Shown here: positions 42,209-53,506 of the stretch, piece by piece | Position numbering within the stretch: position 1 is the first letter of the stretch | Layout: every line of letters starts with the position of its first letter | Source: Trichomonas tenax | Taxonomy: Eukaryota; Parabasalia; Trichomonadida; Trichomonadidae | Assembly (NCBI GenBank): GCA_023091735.1 | Contig: JALKBU010000015.1 | Location: 1-64,000, forward strand | Direction of reading: 5' to 3' | DNA length: 64,000 bases | The notes under the pieces: model-generated | What the model saw: the letters and a program-made list of their open reading frames with translations, nothing else | The model's database searches: none | What the model was told of the DNA's origin: nothing | Position numbers and translations under genes: made by a program

Positions 42209-42727
42209 TCAGAACAAATCAATAGATGTCAACTCTTGGAAAATGTCCCAATTTAATTGCTCGGCAGATAGGTTAAGTTTTGAAAAGAAGTCATCTCCGA
42301 GTAAACTAGACAGGGAATCTTGGTCCGGATTAAGGGGTGATTCTGGCTTCTCATTTTTGAAATCAACTTGGGGTGATTTGACACCCTTCGATTCTTCTCT
42401 CTTCATTGCAAGGTAGCGGTTCTTGCAATTAGTGTTCGTCCTGCCATTAAAGAATTGGGCGATCTTTTGCCATCGAGTTCCATATTCTTTAAATTTTTCG
42501 ATCAACAGCTGATCTTCTTCGTGGGTCCATTCGCCATTATTGACATCAGGGCTTAAGTAGTAGAACCATCTCTCCTTGCACTGTCTAGCGTTCCTATTAT
42601 ACATCTTTTTTGCAATTAAGTTCCAATCAAAGACCTTCATCTGTCTTAAGATCTTCACCAGTGCAGCGTCTTCTTCTGGAGTCCATTTATGGTGTTTGTG
42701 TTTCTTAGTGTCGTCTTGGATTCTCAT
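42209..42727 (-). CDS. two-repeat (R2R3) Myb DNA-binding protein
   Basis: 172 residues. The first Myb repeat is at about 13-60 (HKWTPEEDAALVKIL, WNLIAKKMYNRNARQCKERW). The second is at about 66-110 (GEWTHEEDQLLIEKF, RWQKIAQFFNGRTNTNCKNR). A 60-residue acidic/Ser tail follows. This is the short two-repeat type that dominates in trichomonads and acts in the nucleus on Myb recognition elements. It differs from the window's other Myb gene, which has three repeats. Confidence 0.93.
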   Translation of the reverse strand: MRIQDDTKKHKHHKWTPEEDAALVKILRQMKVFDWNLIAKKMYNRNARQCKERWFYYLSPDVNNGEWTHEEDQLLIEKFKEYGTRWQKIAQFFNGRTNTNCKNRYLAMKREESKGVKSPQVDFKNEKPESPLNPDQDSLSSLLGDDFFSKLNLSAEQLNWDIFQELTSIDLF

Positions 42728-44352
42728 ATTTGATATTTTAAATTTTTTCTGAGAATTCTTTCAAAAATTTGAAGTGTTGTCGAGACTTTAAATAGTGTTT
42801 TGAGTAAAAGAAAAGCAATTTTTAATGTGATAAATTAACAAATTGAACACTATGTTCTTTTCAAAACTATAAAATTTACCTTACATTTTTGGACTAAGGA
42901 TATTGTACAGCAAAATGTTTTCGTTAAGAATTGAAACGAACATATGGGTTTGATAAATTGTGGGCTGTTCAATGTAGATAACAAAATTGCGTGATTGATT
43001 TTTCAATTTATCATTGAAAATTACATCATTGATTTTTCAATAAGTTAATTTAATCGTCAGATTGTTCAAGAGACTAGTTTGGCGAATAATGCAGATGCTC
43101 TCAAAAAATGGTCATTTTACAAAACACAACAAATACAATGATCTACAATATCGAACTCTTATTTTGAGACTTATTCACTTCAATCATCTCCGTTTACTGT
43201 TGTATTTTCAAAATTTCATTAAACACGAATTAGTTTTGTCCGTATTCTGCATTTTTGGAATTAATTACAAAGTGTCAAATTGTTTGGAAATTCAATGTAT
43301 TACATTTTGCAATTTTGGGATAACTTTTGAGAGAATTGAGAAGTGCTCAATTCTCTCAAAAGTTATCCCAAAAATCGGCCATCTTGATTCACTGAATTTT
43401 ATAAACTGCTTTCCATCAAGATCAAATTCAGAATCATCACAATTTAATTCTAGCAACTCATTGAATTAGAATCTATTATTTATGCATATTATAATACAGC
43501 ATTTTTAAATAAATCAATGTTTGTCAAAACCGCTTTGTAAGCAAATGGGTCTAGTCATGAATGCGTTCTTTTCGCTATAACAACTCCAACCTTTTCAATC
43601 GCCCACCAGCTTGATCTATAAAGAAATTAATTCTACACCTTCTATCCTACCAGAAACATGAAAATCTTTACTTATATTCGAAAACAATTTCGTCTAACGT
43701 TTTCGTACATTCATTCTTTCGAATTTGAAATTCATTCCTATCGGCAGGAATGTCTCGGCCTTTTACTCCATATGTTATTAGCTTCTTAATTAATTTATCA
43801 ATAATGCAAAAATTTTATAAATTGAAAAATATCATTCTAATATCTTTATTTAGCAATTTTATTTCTAAAAAATTGAAATATTTATTTTGTGTAAACTATA
43901 GAATTGTATTAAAAGTCTCCTATAATATAGTTTGAAAATTCAATTTATCAAGATTTTTGTTTTGTACATTGTCAATGATTTATCGCAAATTCAATGTATA
44001 AAATTACGAGTTTTGGACGGATTTATGGGCGTGACACAGCACGACAAACAGGTATTATTGAACCATTTGATTATTTTCTCTTCTAAAACGATAAGTTTTG
44101 AACCAAAATACAGGAGGGTCACTCAATTTTGACACATAATCAAAATTTTCAAGCGAAATCTATATACACTCCTGATACTAAACAATCATTCTAGGTGTTT
44201 TAATTTCACCCCCTATTTATTTTTACTGCCCCGGTTTAATGAACTACATACATATTTTTGGATTTTCTAATCGAAATATGGAACTAGATCATGTCCAACG
44301 AATGCATGTAATAAACTAATTACATAAAGTGCAACATTAATTAACTTTTTTC
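42728..44352. other. gene-poor region with a perfect 28-bp hairpin
   Basis: No gene could be supported; the plus-strand frame at 43062-43469 runs through the hairpin and lacks any domain. The hairpin is listed separately. Confidence 0.4.
43313..43373. repeat. perfect 28-bp inverted repeat with 5-nt loop
   Basis: The left arm at 43313-43340 begins TTTTGGGATAACTTTTGAGA. The loop is AAGTG. The right arm at 43346-43373 is its exact reverse complement. Perfect pairing over 28 bp implies a young foldback or a selected structure. Confidence 0.9.
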
Positions 44353-44472
44353 GAAAAATATGAAACGATATTATATATGTTTAACACTACAACTATGTAT
44401 GGCATCACATAAGAGTTATATTTGCCCATACATGTTTGATCTGGTTCTGACCCCCAGAGTTGATACACTTCT
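44353..44472. mobile_element. truncated inverted copy of the short terminal-inverted-repeat element
   Basis: These 120 bases are the reverse complement of the left end of the element at 13354-13890 and 54133-54728. They include CATACATGTTTGATCTGGTT and end in GTTGATACACTTCT. The rest of the element is missing. Confidence 0.8.
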
Positions 44473-46477
44473 TTTATATATAATTAGATTTCTCAGGGCC
44501 TTTTCGATATCAACTGACAGGTATATATGCAGCTGCTTTACCAAATAAAAATTGGTGATTAATCGAGTAAATTTCGAGAAAATGCTGTTTTTCTAAAATG
44601 AACATTCTTTGATCAATATCTCTTTATCTCTGAGTAATATAGAAAAATTGCAAAGGTAACATATATGTAATTATTAGTAGAGATTAGAATGAATTGTGTT
44701 TTGTAACATTTTGTTGATTTTTTGTGAATTGCTAATAGTTCATTTCTTCGAATATTTGTTTTTATGCCTGGCTTACGTTCGACTTTTCCTCCCACTTCTT
44801 GAGGTGAGGATATCCATGGGGTCAAAACATCATGTTATCGGTAGATGAAAAGATCAGACATTGACATTTCGAAAACTAGATTTTGGTATATTTTATCATA
44901 AAAATTGCTGACTACATAGATTATACATTCTATTTTCCTTCTTAGAGTGTGATAAAAAGGAGTTAACAGTCGAAATTTAATCTTGACATGTAAAATCAAA
45001 TCTGACATATTCCAAAGTTCAAATGATGTGTTGATGTTTTTGCTCTAAACATATATATTATTCATTCAATGTTTGTCCGATATTATTCTTGAGATTTGTT
45101 GATTTATTTGCTATGTAATCTAAGAAATATGACGATATTTATGTTTAAGAATGTAAAACCTAATGACTTCATGACGGGAAAAGCATTCAATCAAGCTTTA
45201 TTCACTTTTATATGTAGATCCGGAAATGAATCTTGTAGATATAAAAGTTGCCAAATAAAACCATATTGTTCAAATGAGACCCTTTACATATCAAAACACA
45301 TTAATTAGCGATGCCAGCAGCATATGATTACAAGTGATATAACCTTGTCGGGTACCATTACTGCCAGTTGAAATTGCGCGATATCTTGTCGAGTTGAAGC
45401 TTTACAAGCCGAGGAATTGAGAAGATATTTTAAGGTTCCATCTAAATTGGGAAAAAGTAACGATAGACCATTCATTTTGATTTTGGAGAAATATCTCCGT
45501 GTTGATACAACTTAATCTGTTTCTTTCATCACGGTCAGATACTGCAGCCATATAGAAATCATTCCTTCGTTCAACCTCAACAACTTTAAAAATGCATCAT
45601 TATTCAATTTGATTATCTCGCTAAAAAAGTCCGAAACATATCAAAAATCAAATGAAATTCTAAACAGCATTATACATATATTAGTCTTATACGTATGTAC
45701 AGGTCTATTTCTATACGATGTCTAATTCAGAAATTGGGATTTCAGCTATTCTGAATTAATATCACCCAATTCGATCTGCTGCTTGTTTTCATCCTATATG
45801 TTATCGATGCAATAGCAAAATATAGCAAATTAAGTGCTAACGATTACAATCATAATGTTTTTATACGAAATACTGATATTTTACTTGACTATACAGTAAA
45901 AATACAGCTATTTAATTGAGTATATTAGTTTTTTACAAGATATATAAATGAATTTATATTGGATTATTACATTAATCGATATCTTATATAAGTACATTTT
46001 TAATGAAGTTCATGAGACATAGAGAGTTCTGCAATGATTTTGCTGTTCTGATTTAATTGTTTACGCACATAATCGATTGAATTTCCTATACATCCTCGAA
46101 AACATAGACTCATAATATAGATGCAACAAAAATCAGTTGAAAATAACCTAAAATCGGGAATTATGACTAATCATCATACCTAATTCTCATATAAGATGTA
46201 TATTATTCTGGCGAAGAGCGAATCATTTTTGGAAATTATATAACCTTAAAAATTATTTTGATGGAATCCTCTTATTCAAGCCACAAAGCTATTTGCTTAT
46301 TCTTAAAATTTTTAAAGGAATTTTTTTAATCGTTTGGCCTTGAATTTTGAGAATAAAATTCATCGAACGTTTTTTAATGGAAAAGGTCAATAAAAATTGT
46401 TTTTTGTGGGGTTGAAAACGTAAATTCGCTTTTTGAATATTTTACATTTTAAATGCTTCTCATGGAACCAAATGATG
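44473..46477. other. 2-kb gene-poor region
   Basis: No gene could be supported. Near 45365-45430 a short plus-strand stretch reads PVEIARYLVELKLYKPRN, then a stop; this may be a fossil coding fragment but is too short to call. Confidence 0.35.
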
Positions 46478-46615
46478 TTAAATGCATCTAAATCGGAAAA
46501 ATCCCTTGTCGTCTACGTGCCAACACCGTGGATCTACTCCATAGGGAGATGATCCGTCCTTTCTTCCCAGAAGGGCTTTGATATTCCCATCATTGAAGCC
46601 ATTTCTTGCTTCCAT
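46478..46615 (-). CDS. short coding-like ORF, unknown
   Basis: 45 residues, MEARNGFNDGNIKALLGRKD, then SSPYGVDPRCWHVDDKGFF. The composition (Gly, Asp, Trp, Cys, Pro) is far from what AT-rich random DNA gives, so this is real coding sequence or a fragment of it. I do not recognise the family. It could be a remnant of a larger enzyme or surface-protein gene. Confidence 0.3.
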   Translation of the reverse strand: MEARNGFNDGNIKALLGRKDGSSPYGVDPRCWHVDDKGFFRFRCI

Positions 46616-46788
46616 TTATCTTTTTTCTTCAGATATATAAAGAATAACATCCACCGTTATATCGTACTTAGATTAAAAAGTCTTTTTCACAGGTGAACAC
46701 CCCAAAAATTAATTTTTTATTTTTTCCATTAAAAAATTTTGAAGAATTTTAAATTCTCAAAATTCAATGTAAAACGATTATAAAATTG

Positions 46789-47121
46789 ATGTTTTTCGCT
46801 CTTTTCGTTCTCTCGCTTTCGACGACAGAAGAAGACATCCTCTACGAGATTAGAGCCATCAGGAAATCAATCGCATAAATAAAGCAAGCAATCAAAGGTG
46901 AAGTGCGCAGTTTTGCTCCATATCCTGATGCAACCAATATGCATCATAGCATTCCACAATATGATGATGATGAGGAACATCCAACAACCCCTACTGTAAA
47001 ATATCCGGAACAAACTAATAAGACCGTAAATGCCTCAACTGGTAGCTCTTATAAATCTCTTTTAAGGCCCAGAGTCGTAAGATATGCATCAAATGTTGGG
47101 CGCATTTTCGATGACATTTAA
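46789..47121 (+). pseudogene. small secreted-type protein gene interrupted by one in-frame stop
   Basis: From the ATG at 46789 the frame reads a signal-peptide-like start (MFFALFVLSLSTTEEDILYE) and 29 residues to TAA at 46876-46878. The same frame is then open for another 80 codons (IKQAIKGEVRSFAPYPDATN to VGRIFDDI) and stops at 47119. The downstream part is hydrophilic, with an acidic and Thr/Pro-rich middle and an Arg-rich end. Either one point mutation has inactivated a 110-codon gene, or the stop is read through or is a sequencing error. The function is unknown. Confidence 0.5.
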
Positions 47122-48291
47122 AAGCGATTAAATTTTAATAACCATTCTTATTCTTCAAACGACAATTTTTATAACATTAACATTCAATATTTTGATTCCA
47201 ATTTCATATAATTTTGCTTGATTCATAGCATTTCTCTATGTTATTTTGGGAGAATAATCTATTTATAGTTCAAAATTGTAAAATTTCAAATAATTCTGTA
47301 TTAGTTCTGAGAATTAAATGAAAAACTCTTGTGATGTCCTAAAAAACAGATCCGTGTTGTTCTGAATAGCATGGTTTTATAAAATAAAGAAGCGTCAAAT
47401 TTTTCTCAGACAAAGAACCTAGATAACTTTTTGTACCAATGCCCGAACTTAATTGGCTTATGCCGTTTCACTTATATATGTTTCACACATTCTCATGCAT
47501 CAAAAAGTTATTATCACAAATCTTGTCTTCTATAAAACTCGCTTATTATCTACAAGCTATTTGTGCTAGCTCAACGCTCACACGCTCCATATATTAAATT
47601 CAGAAATTCTATAATATCTTATCTTCATCAACTTTACAATGAGATGACAGACACCTATCATCCCTCAATATTGCAGCGTCACTCTCTTAAATTATATTAC
47701 CTGATAAAAATATTTTTTGTATTATATGTCTGGGTAATTGAAAACTTCATTGCTTTATGCCGATTATGACGCTAACTTGACTCCCGCATCTCAAATCGCG
47801 AAAATCATCAAAAGAAATTTCGAGAAAAAATAAGAATAATCAAAGATAAACGTGAAAATTGGTCGAAGCAATGCCGACTATTGAGTGATTTTTCATTTAA
47901 AAGTTCATCAAAATCAATAACAAAAAAGAATTGAATAAAATAATAAACTCAAAATATTGAATGAATATAACGTTCTTATTCGAAATTCTTCGAAATATCA
48001 ATCAACTAACCGACGCCAGACACACATCAGGGGTTTGAGATTTTGTGATTTGAGAGGCGAATGTCAAATATAGGCATTGAAAAAGTTTCTTTTTTGACAC
48101 TCTATTTTATTGCGAAACTAGTCTCTCTACAACTAAAACAGCAAATTGGAAATTTCTAATTCATTGTTTGATTTTTGAGTTTCAGTCTTTACGACAAAGG
48201 TTTAGCATCAAAAACATCAATTTACCGGAGAAATTTTCTTTACAGAGATAATATCAGAACAAATATAAATTAATACAATACAATTAGAGAC
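47122..48291. other. intergenic
   Basis: No gene could be supported. Confidence 0.4.
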
Positions 48292-48861
48292 TTATATTAG
48301 TGAAACCAATACATCTCTTATGGGCAATTCCATAAATCTGTCAACAAATGATCCAACGAATGGATCTGTAGTTCCGGAGAACATATACTCGAAATCTCCA
48401 TCGTCAATGAAGTCTGTGTCTTCGTCATCATTGACAGCCGAGTCACAGGAATATGAATCATAAGTAAACGGAAGATCATTGTCTATTTTTTGTGGCCCAA
48501 TTGTAATGTATTTCTTAACAATCGTTACTGTATTAGCATTCGCTGTCTGTTGATTTGTAGCATATGACTGCCTTCTTGATGGTTTGTAATGCTTCTGGCA
48601 GAAAACACAGAAGCCGTAACCCATCTTATCAAGAATATTAACGTGCTCACCGCAGTTTAAGCAGCTCACAATGACCTGCTGTGGTGAGAGAGGAAGAATA
48701 TCTATATCTTGTTCACTCCTCGCGTAAACACTCTGAGATCGAATTGCAAATGACTGACAATCTTGTCTAACGCTCGATTTCAGCTGTTCTGGTAGTTCGT
48801 TAGCATTAACATCGCGGCCATGAACTGTTAAACATCCACATTTACACGACACGTGATGCAT
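48292..48861 (-). CDS. zinc-ribbon-like protein of unknown function
   Basis: 189 residues. The N terminus MHHVSCKCGCLTVHGRD has a CxCxC cluster. At about 67-90 a CLNCGEH...YGFCVFCQKHY pair (CxxC-x16-CxxC) forms a classical zinc ribbon. The C-terminal third is acidic (NDDEDTDFIDDGDFEYMF) and ends with a hydrophobic helix-like tail. A role in protein or nucleic-acid binding is plausible, but no family is recognised. The ATG at 48861 is the first in frame. Confidence 0.8.
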   Translation of the reverse strand: MHHVSCKCGCLTVHGRDVNANELPEQLKSSVRQDCQSFAIRSQSVYARSEQDIDILPLSPQQVIVSCLNCGEHVNILDKMGYGFCVFCQKHYKPSRRQSYATNQQTANANTVTIVKKYITIGPQKIDNDLPFTYDSYSCDSAVNDDEDTDFIDDGDFEYMFSGTTDPFVGSFVDRFMELPIRDVLVSLI

Positions 48862-49860
48862 TTAATACTTCAATAAAGAAAAAGAAAATAAAATTGAACT
48901 TTTGAGAATAACGATAACAAAGAAGTGAACTCACTTTGTAAATTATATTTATGTGGTTCCAAATATCATTTGCCAGTTTCAATGAGTCTCTCAAAATGGT
49001 CAGAAACGATTAAACTTAAAAATATCATTTCTCAATAGATATTCTGTAATGTTGACTTTCATTTTTTGTTCACAAAATTGAATGCTAAAATAAAATATTT
49101 CAATGACTTTTTTTGAAAGCTTATAATTATTCTTTTCTATATCGTATTTTAATAATAATTTCATGAAAAAATAATTATTGTTTGGAATAAAATTTGGCAT
49201 ATAATCATAGCTTTAGATATCAGAAATAATATTAAAATCGAGAATTTTCATTGAAAACGATTTGAGTTTTCAAAATTATCTAAGGTTAAAAATCAAAATT
49301 GAATAGACATATTTAAAACCCACAGAGCTTATCAGGGTTCGAATATTTTTTCAATTAAAATTCATGGGCTTGGCCCAAGATATGATCTTCAAGCGACCCA
49401 TTTTAATGTTATATTTCTTTTTCTATAATAACGTGGACGAGCTTAGTCAGTTTTCATCGATATTTTTGGAAATTGAGAAATATTTAATTTGAGTCAATGC
49501 AATTTCAATGGGTTTTTTGGAGCCATCATTTTATAATTCGTTCCGCTAGTCCTATGTCCGTTGATTCGCAATCTTCAATGGTCCGATTTGCGATTTTATT
49601 TGTGTGTTCCTTGTAGATAGAAAAAATAACCCAAAACCGCATGGTAATAGCTACTTGTGGGCCAATGAAATAGTTCTCAACTAAATTTTGGTCCAATATT
49701 ATGATCAAATTTGATTTGATAATGTTTATATTGTGTTTGAACATTATACTCCATAGATTGTGCTAATTCTCATGTTTCCTTTCGTTTTATCTTAGTGATG
49801 GCCCGCAAAGACAATGTTAATGATAAAAAATTTTGATATTAACAAAAAAGTTATTATTTA
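48862..49860. other. intergenic
   Basis: No gene could be supported. AT-rich short frames only. Confidence 0.4.
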
Positions 49861-52360
49861 TTATTTTCCACCCTTTGACTTCAAGTATTCTATAATAACA
49901 GGATCTGTTGCCAGAGCGAGCGGCGTCTTTTTATTGCTGTCTCGCAAATTGATCTCTGCATCGGCAGCAATAAGAGCTTGAATAAAATCTTTGTTACCAT
50001 TAGCAGCTGCTATGTGCATAGCTGTGCGGCCATCACTTCCTTGAGCGTTTTTGTCAGCGCCAGCTATTAAAATCTTTCTGAATGTTAAACGGGCATTCGG
50101 GAATGTTTTGCGCGTGATTGTCAATAAGACAGTGTCACCGTCTGCTCCTCTTTCATTGATATCAGCACCATTATCGATGAACATATTAACTAAGTCATAG
50201 TTTCCTACCTTTGCTGCTGCCTGAAGAATTGTATTTCCGTCAGGATCTCTTCCTGATTTCTGAGTGTGTGACTTGAGAATGAGCTCGATTAAACGCTTAT
50301 CTGCTGTCTTGATAGCTACGCCGAGTAGTGTTCCTCCATTCTTCTTGACGACAGTGACATCTGCTCCTTTGTTAAGCAATAACTCAACGTAGTCAATGAG
50401 ATCGTTTTCGACAACATAGAACAAAACTGTTCTTCCATCGGCAAGTTTCGTGTTGACATCGGCGCCTCTTTTCAATAACATCTGGAATGTGTCGAAGTGC
50501 TTCTGCTCGAGGGCTCTGATTAAACCTGTTAATCCAGCTCTGTCTTTCTCATTGACAAATGTTGGATATTGATCGATATCTTGAGAAGCCATATCTGTGT
50601 ATCCGTGATAACAGCAGCCGATGAAATGCTCGAAAACTGCTCTTCTTTCTTTGAAGATGTCATTTGGCGTTTTACCGTTGTTATCTTTGATATCAAGTTT
50701 GCCACCAATTGTCATTAAGCTATGATACAACGAAGATCTTCCATAGATAGCGGCGATGTGCATTGCTGTGCGTCCATTCTTATCTCTATCGTTCGCATCT
50801 GCTCCGTGTCTGCTCAAGAACTCACAAACTTGGAATTTTCCTTGCATTGCGGCAAAATACATTGGAGTGATTCCGTCGGCATTCGTTGCTGTAACTATGC
50901 TATCATCATTCCTAACAACCTCCAAAATCTCATCGAACTTGTTTTTGTCAATCAAAGCAAACAAAGGATTATTGAGACTCTTCTGGATCAATAATTCCTT
51001 AATTGGATCTCTTGAAACGATTTCTTGAACTTTCTGCTCAGGAGCTTCTTCGATATGAAGCTGATCCTCATAAAATGCTTTGGCTCTTTCTTCTTCAGCA
51101 ACAATATCTTCTGCATAATCGTTTGGATCATAGCGAAGTTTGAGAGCTTTGACTGGTTTGATGATTTTCGAGTGATCTTCCTCTTCATGATGTTCTTCTT
51201 CCTCCTCTTGTGTTGCTGTCTTTGTTCCTGTCTTAGAAACAGTCAAATAAGAACCAGAAGTCTCATTTGTGGCTTTGCTTTCTTCCTCGTTTTCTGAATA
51301 ATAGTAATAGTATTCATCCTCTTCTTCGCCACCTTTTGTTCCTGTTTCTGTGACAGCTTCAGTTCCTGTCTTTGTTACCTTAGTTTGTCTCTTCTTTTTA
51401 TGTCTTTTCTTTGCTGGTATTTCGATTGTTTCATATTCGTAAGTGTGAGTTTTAACATCTGTTTCAGTTTCTTCTTCCTCCTCTTCTACAGTTTGTGATT
51501 TAGAAATATCACGGCTTTTTGCCTTCTTCTGTTTCTTCCGATTCTTTGGCTTAACAGGAAGCTGCTTCTTTACCTTCCTTCTGATTGTCTTTGGGCCATC
51601 TTTAGTCTTAGTTTCTGCTGCATTTGATTCATTTGTCACTGTTGTTTCTCCAAGCAAATCTTGAGGAACTTGAGTCTTTTTATGAGCAAATTCAACCTGC
51701 ACTGCTGAAGAAGTCTTCTGAACAACATTAGATTCACACTTTGGCATCTTTCCACTGCGGATATAGCGCTTAATTTCTCTGGTTGCAGCTGGTTTTCCTG
51801 ATTGCTCCGCCAAATTTTCTGGGCTGTCATAACCCTCTGTTTCGAAATAAGGATTGTGTTGAATTAATGCTTTGATGGCTTCAATAGAACCTGCTTCAGC
51901 TGCGCAATGAATTGGACGATATTTATTTGATGCCTTCTCGTCTAAGTTGACTTTAAGTTTATCGATGAAATAGTGAATCATATCGGCTTTGTCATATTTT
52001 GCGGCGATGTGAAGTGGTGCATAACCATCACCATTGCGTGCAGTTGGATTCAAGCCCTTAGAAGAAAGAATTTCCGCGACTTTTACGTTACCGCTTTGCG
52101 CTGCAAAATGAAATGCTGTATTTTCATTTAAATCTTTAGCAAAAAGAGCTGCTTGATTTGCATCAATTATTGCCTCAACACACTCATGCTTTCCTTCCTG
52201 TGCTGCGAATAATAATGGTGATAATCCAAAAATAAATAATAAATATTAAAAGATTATTATGAATACTATCTCCTTTCTTCAACACCTCTGGATTGCTTAC
52301 AACAATGCTCTTAACCGTCTCAACGTCATTCTCACGAATGGCTTGAAACAAGTCACTCAT
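49861..52360 (-). CDS. large ankyrin-repeat protein, reading frame broken by a 37-bp insertion
   Basis: The gene begins at the ATG at 52360 (MSDLFQAIRENDVETVKSIV). After about 32 codons it meets 37 AT-rich bases (52228-52264) that shift the frame, then continues GLSPLLFAAQEGKHECVEAI to a stop at 49861, about 820 residues in all. N-terminal ankyrin repeats (four) are followed by a long charged low-complexity linker with TKTGTEAVTETGTK and EEEEE runs. A second ankyrin block of about nine repeats follows (for example TAMHIAAIYGRSSLYHSLMT, TVLFYVVENDLIDYVELLLN, TILQAAAKVGNYDLVNMFID). TCACTTTTCAG 15 bases upstream supports the start. Annotation pipelines may start it downstream of the insertion. 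Confidence 0.85.
52228..52264. other. 37-bp AT-rich insertion inside the ankyrin gene
   Basis: These bases split codons that otherwise give a normal ankyrin N terminus on both sides. On the coding strand they read ATTCATAATAATC at one end and TTATTTATTTTT at the other. There is no GT...AG and no trichomonad 3' splice signal (ACTAACACACAG), so it is not a recognisable intron. Confidence 0.7.
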
Positions 52361-52374
52361 TGTGAATTAAACGT

Positions 52375-52385
52375 CTGAAAAGTGA
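52375..52385 (-). promoter_or_regulatory. initiator-like motif of the large ankyrin gene
   Basis: TCACTTTTCAG on the minus strand, 14 bases before the ATG at 52360, fits the trichomonad initiator. TGACATGTAAAAT and TGACGCGTAAAAT lie a further 25-60 bases upstream. Confidence 0.5.
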
Positions 52386-52651
52386 CATATTAACGCTTAC
52401 TGATAATTCTGACGCGTAAAATATAATATTTGACATGTAAAATCAATTCACAATTTTTAGGTTTTGCTCCAAATTAAGTGATACATCAAATTGCTGTCCT
52501 TAGCTATGTTTGTATCTCAAATATCATCAAGATATTTCAAATTTGAATGAATATTTAGCAAATCGCTTTCATAGCTGGAAATTCACATCTTTGTATGAAC
52601 AAATTCACTTTTTGTAATCATAATGATCGCCAAAACAGAATGTTTGTTTAT
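52386..52651. other. intergenic upstream of the ankyrin gene
   Basis: No gene; promoter motifs as described for the ankyrin gene, then AT-rich sequence up to the foldback element. Confidence 0.4.
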
Positions 52652-52661
52652 ATTATTTCAT
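52652..52661. repeat. left target-site duplication
   Basis: ATTATTTCAT, identical to 53497-53506. Confidence 0.88.
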
Positions 52662-53496
52662 GGCTTGTCAAAAATTGATATGCAAAGTCGACGAAACTCG
52701 TTTTTTAACTCACTGGATTAACTTTTTGCAAAGTTATTGAACCACAGTGTACAAAATCCTGTTGTGCATGATATATTAAAAAATTAGCTAACAAAATCTA
52801 TATTTCATTAAAATATTAGATATATCTTGCATCAAAAACATTGATTTGCCATGATGTGCTTTACTCATTATAATATATTATATTCCCATTGTATAGCATT
52901 TTCATAACGTAAAATATATTGTCGTCGATGATAAATAGGTAAATCTAATCACAAATATGCTTTTTTAGTTTTTTTTTTGGAAAAAAGTATTCCAAGTGTT
53001 CACACATAAGCTCTGTGTGTTATTCTCCCAAAAATAATGATGACTCTTTTCAATTTTTCCCGCTCTACTCTTCTCAATTTAATAAACTTTTCAAATTTAG
53101 CCGCGCAAAAAGAATCATCATTATTTTTGGGAGAATAACACACAGAGCTTATGTGTGAACACTTGGAATACTTTTTTCCAAAAAAAAAACTAAAAAAGCA
53201 TATTTGTGATTAGATTTACTTATTTATCATCGACAACAACATATTTTACGTTATAAAAATGCTGTACAATGGGAATATAATATATTATAATGAGTAAAGC
53301 ACATCATGGCAAATCAGTGTTTTTGATGCAAGATATATCTAATATTTTAATGAAATATAGACTTTGTTAGCTAATTCTTTAATATATCATGCACAACAGG
53401 ATTTTGTACATTGGAGTTCAATAACTCAGCAAAAAGTTAATCCAGTGAGTTAAAAAACGAGTTTCGCCGACTTTGCGTATAAAAATTTAATTGCCC
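52662..53496. mobile_element. complete foldback DNA transposon (MULE-like, non-autonomous)
   Basis: An 835-bp element made of two 382-bp arms (52662-53043 and 53115-53496) that are near-perfect reverse complements, around a 71-bp spacer. It is flanked by a perfect 10-bp direct repeat ATTATTTCAT (52652-52661 and 53497-53506). A 9-11-bp duplication with long inverted repeats is the signature of Mutator-like (MULE) transposition. No transposase is encoded. A single arm recurs at 26090-26420. Confidence 0.9.
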
Positions 53497-53506
53497 ATTA
53501 TTTCAT
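53497..53506. repeat. right target-site duplication
   Basis: ATTATTTCAT, identical to 52652-52661. Confidence 0.88.

Noticed and set aside
43062..43469. A 135-codon plus-strand ORF.
   Set aside because: It runs through the perfect 28-bp hairpin, has no domain and looks like a chance frame.
44353..44548. A 62-codon plus-strand ORF.
   Set aside because: It is made of the truncated mobile-element copy, not a gene.
52228..52264. A short intron in the ankyrin gene.
   Set aside because: No GT/AG ends and no ACTAACACACAG-type 3' signal; an insertion explains it better.
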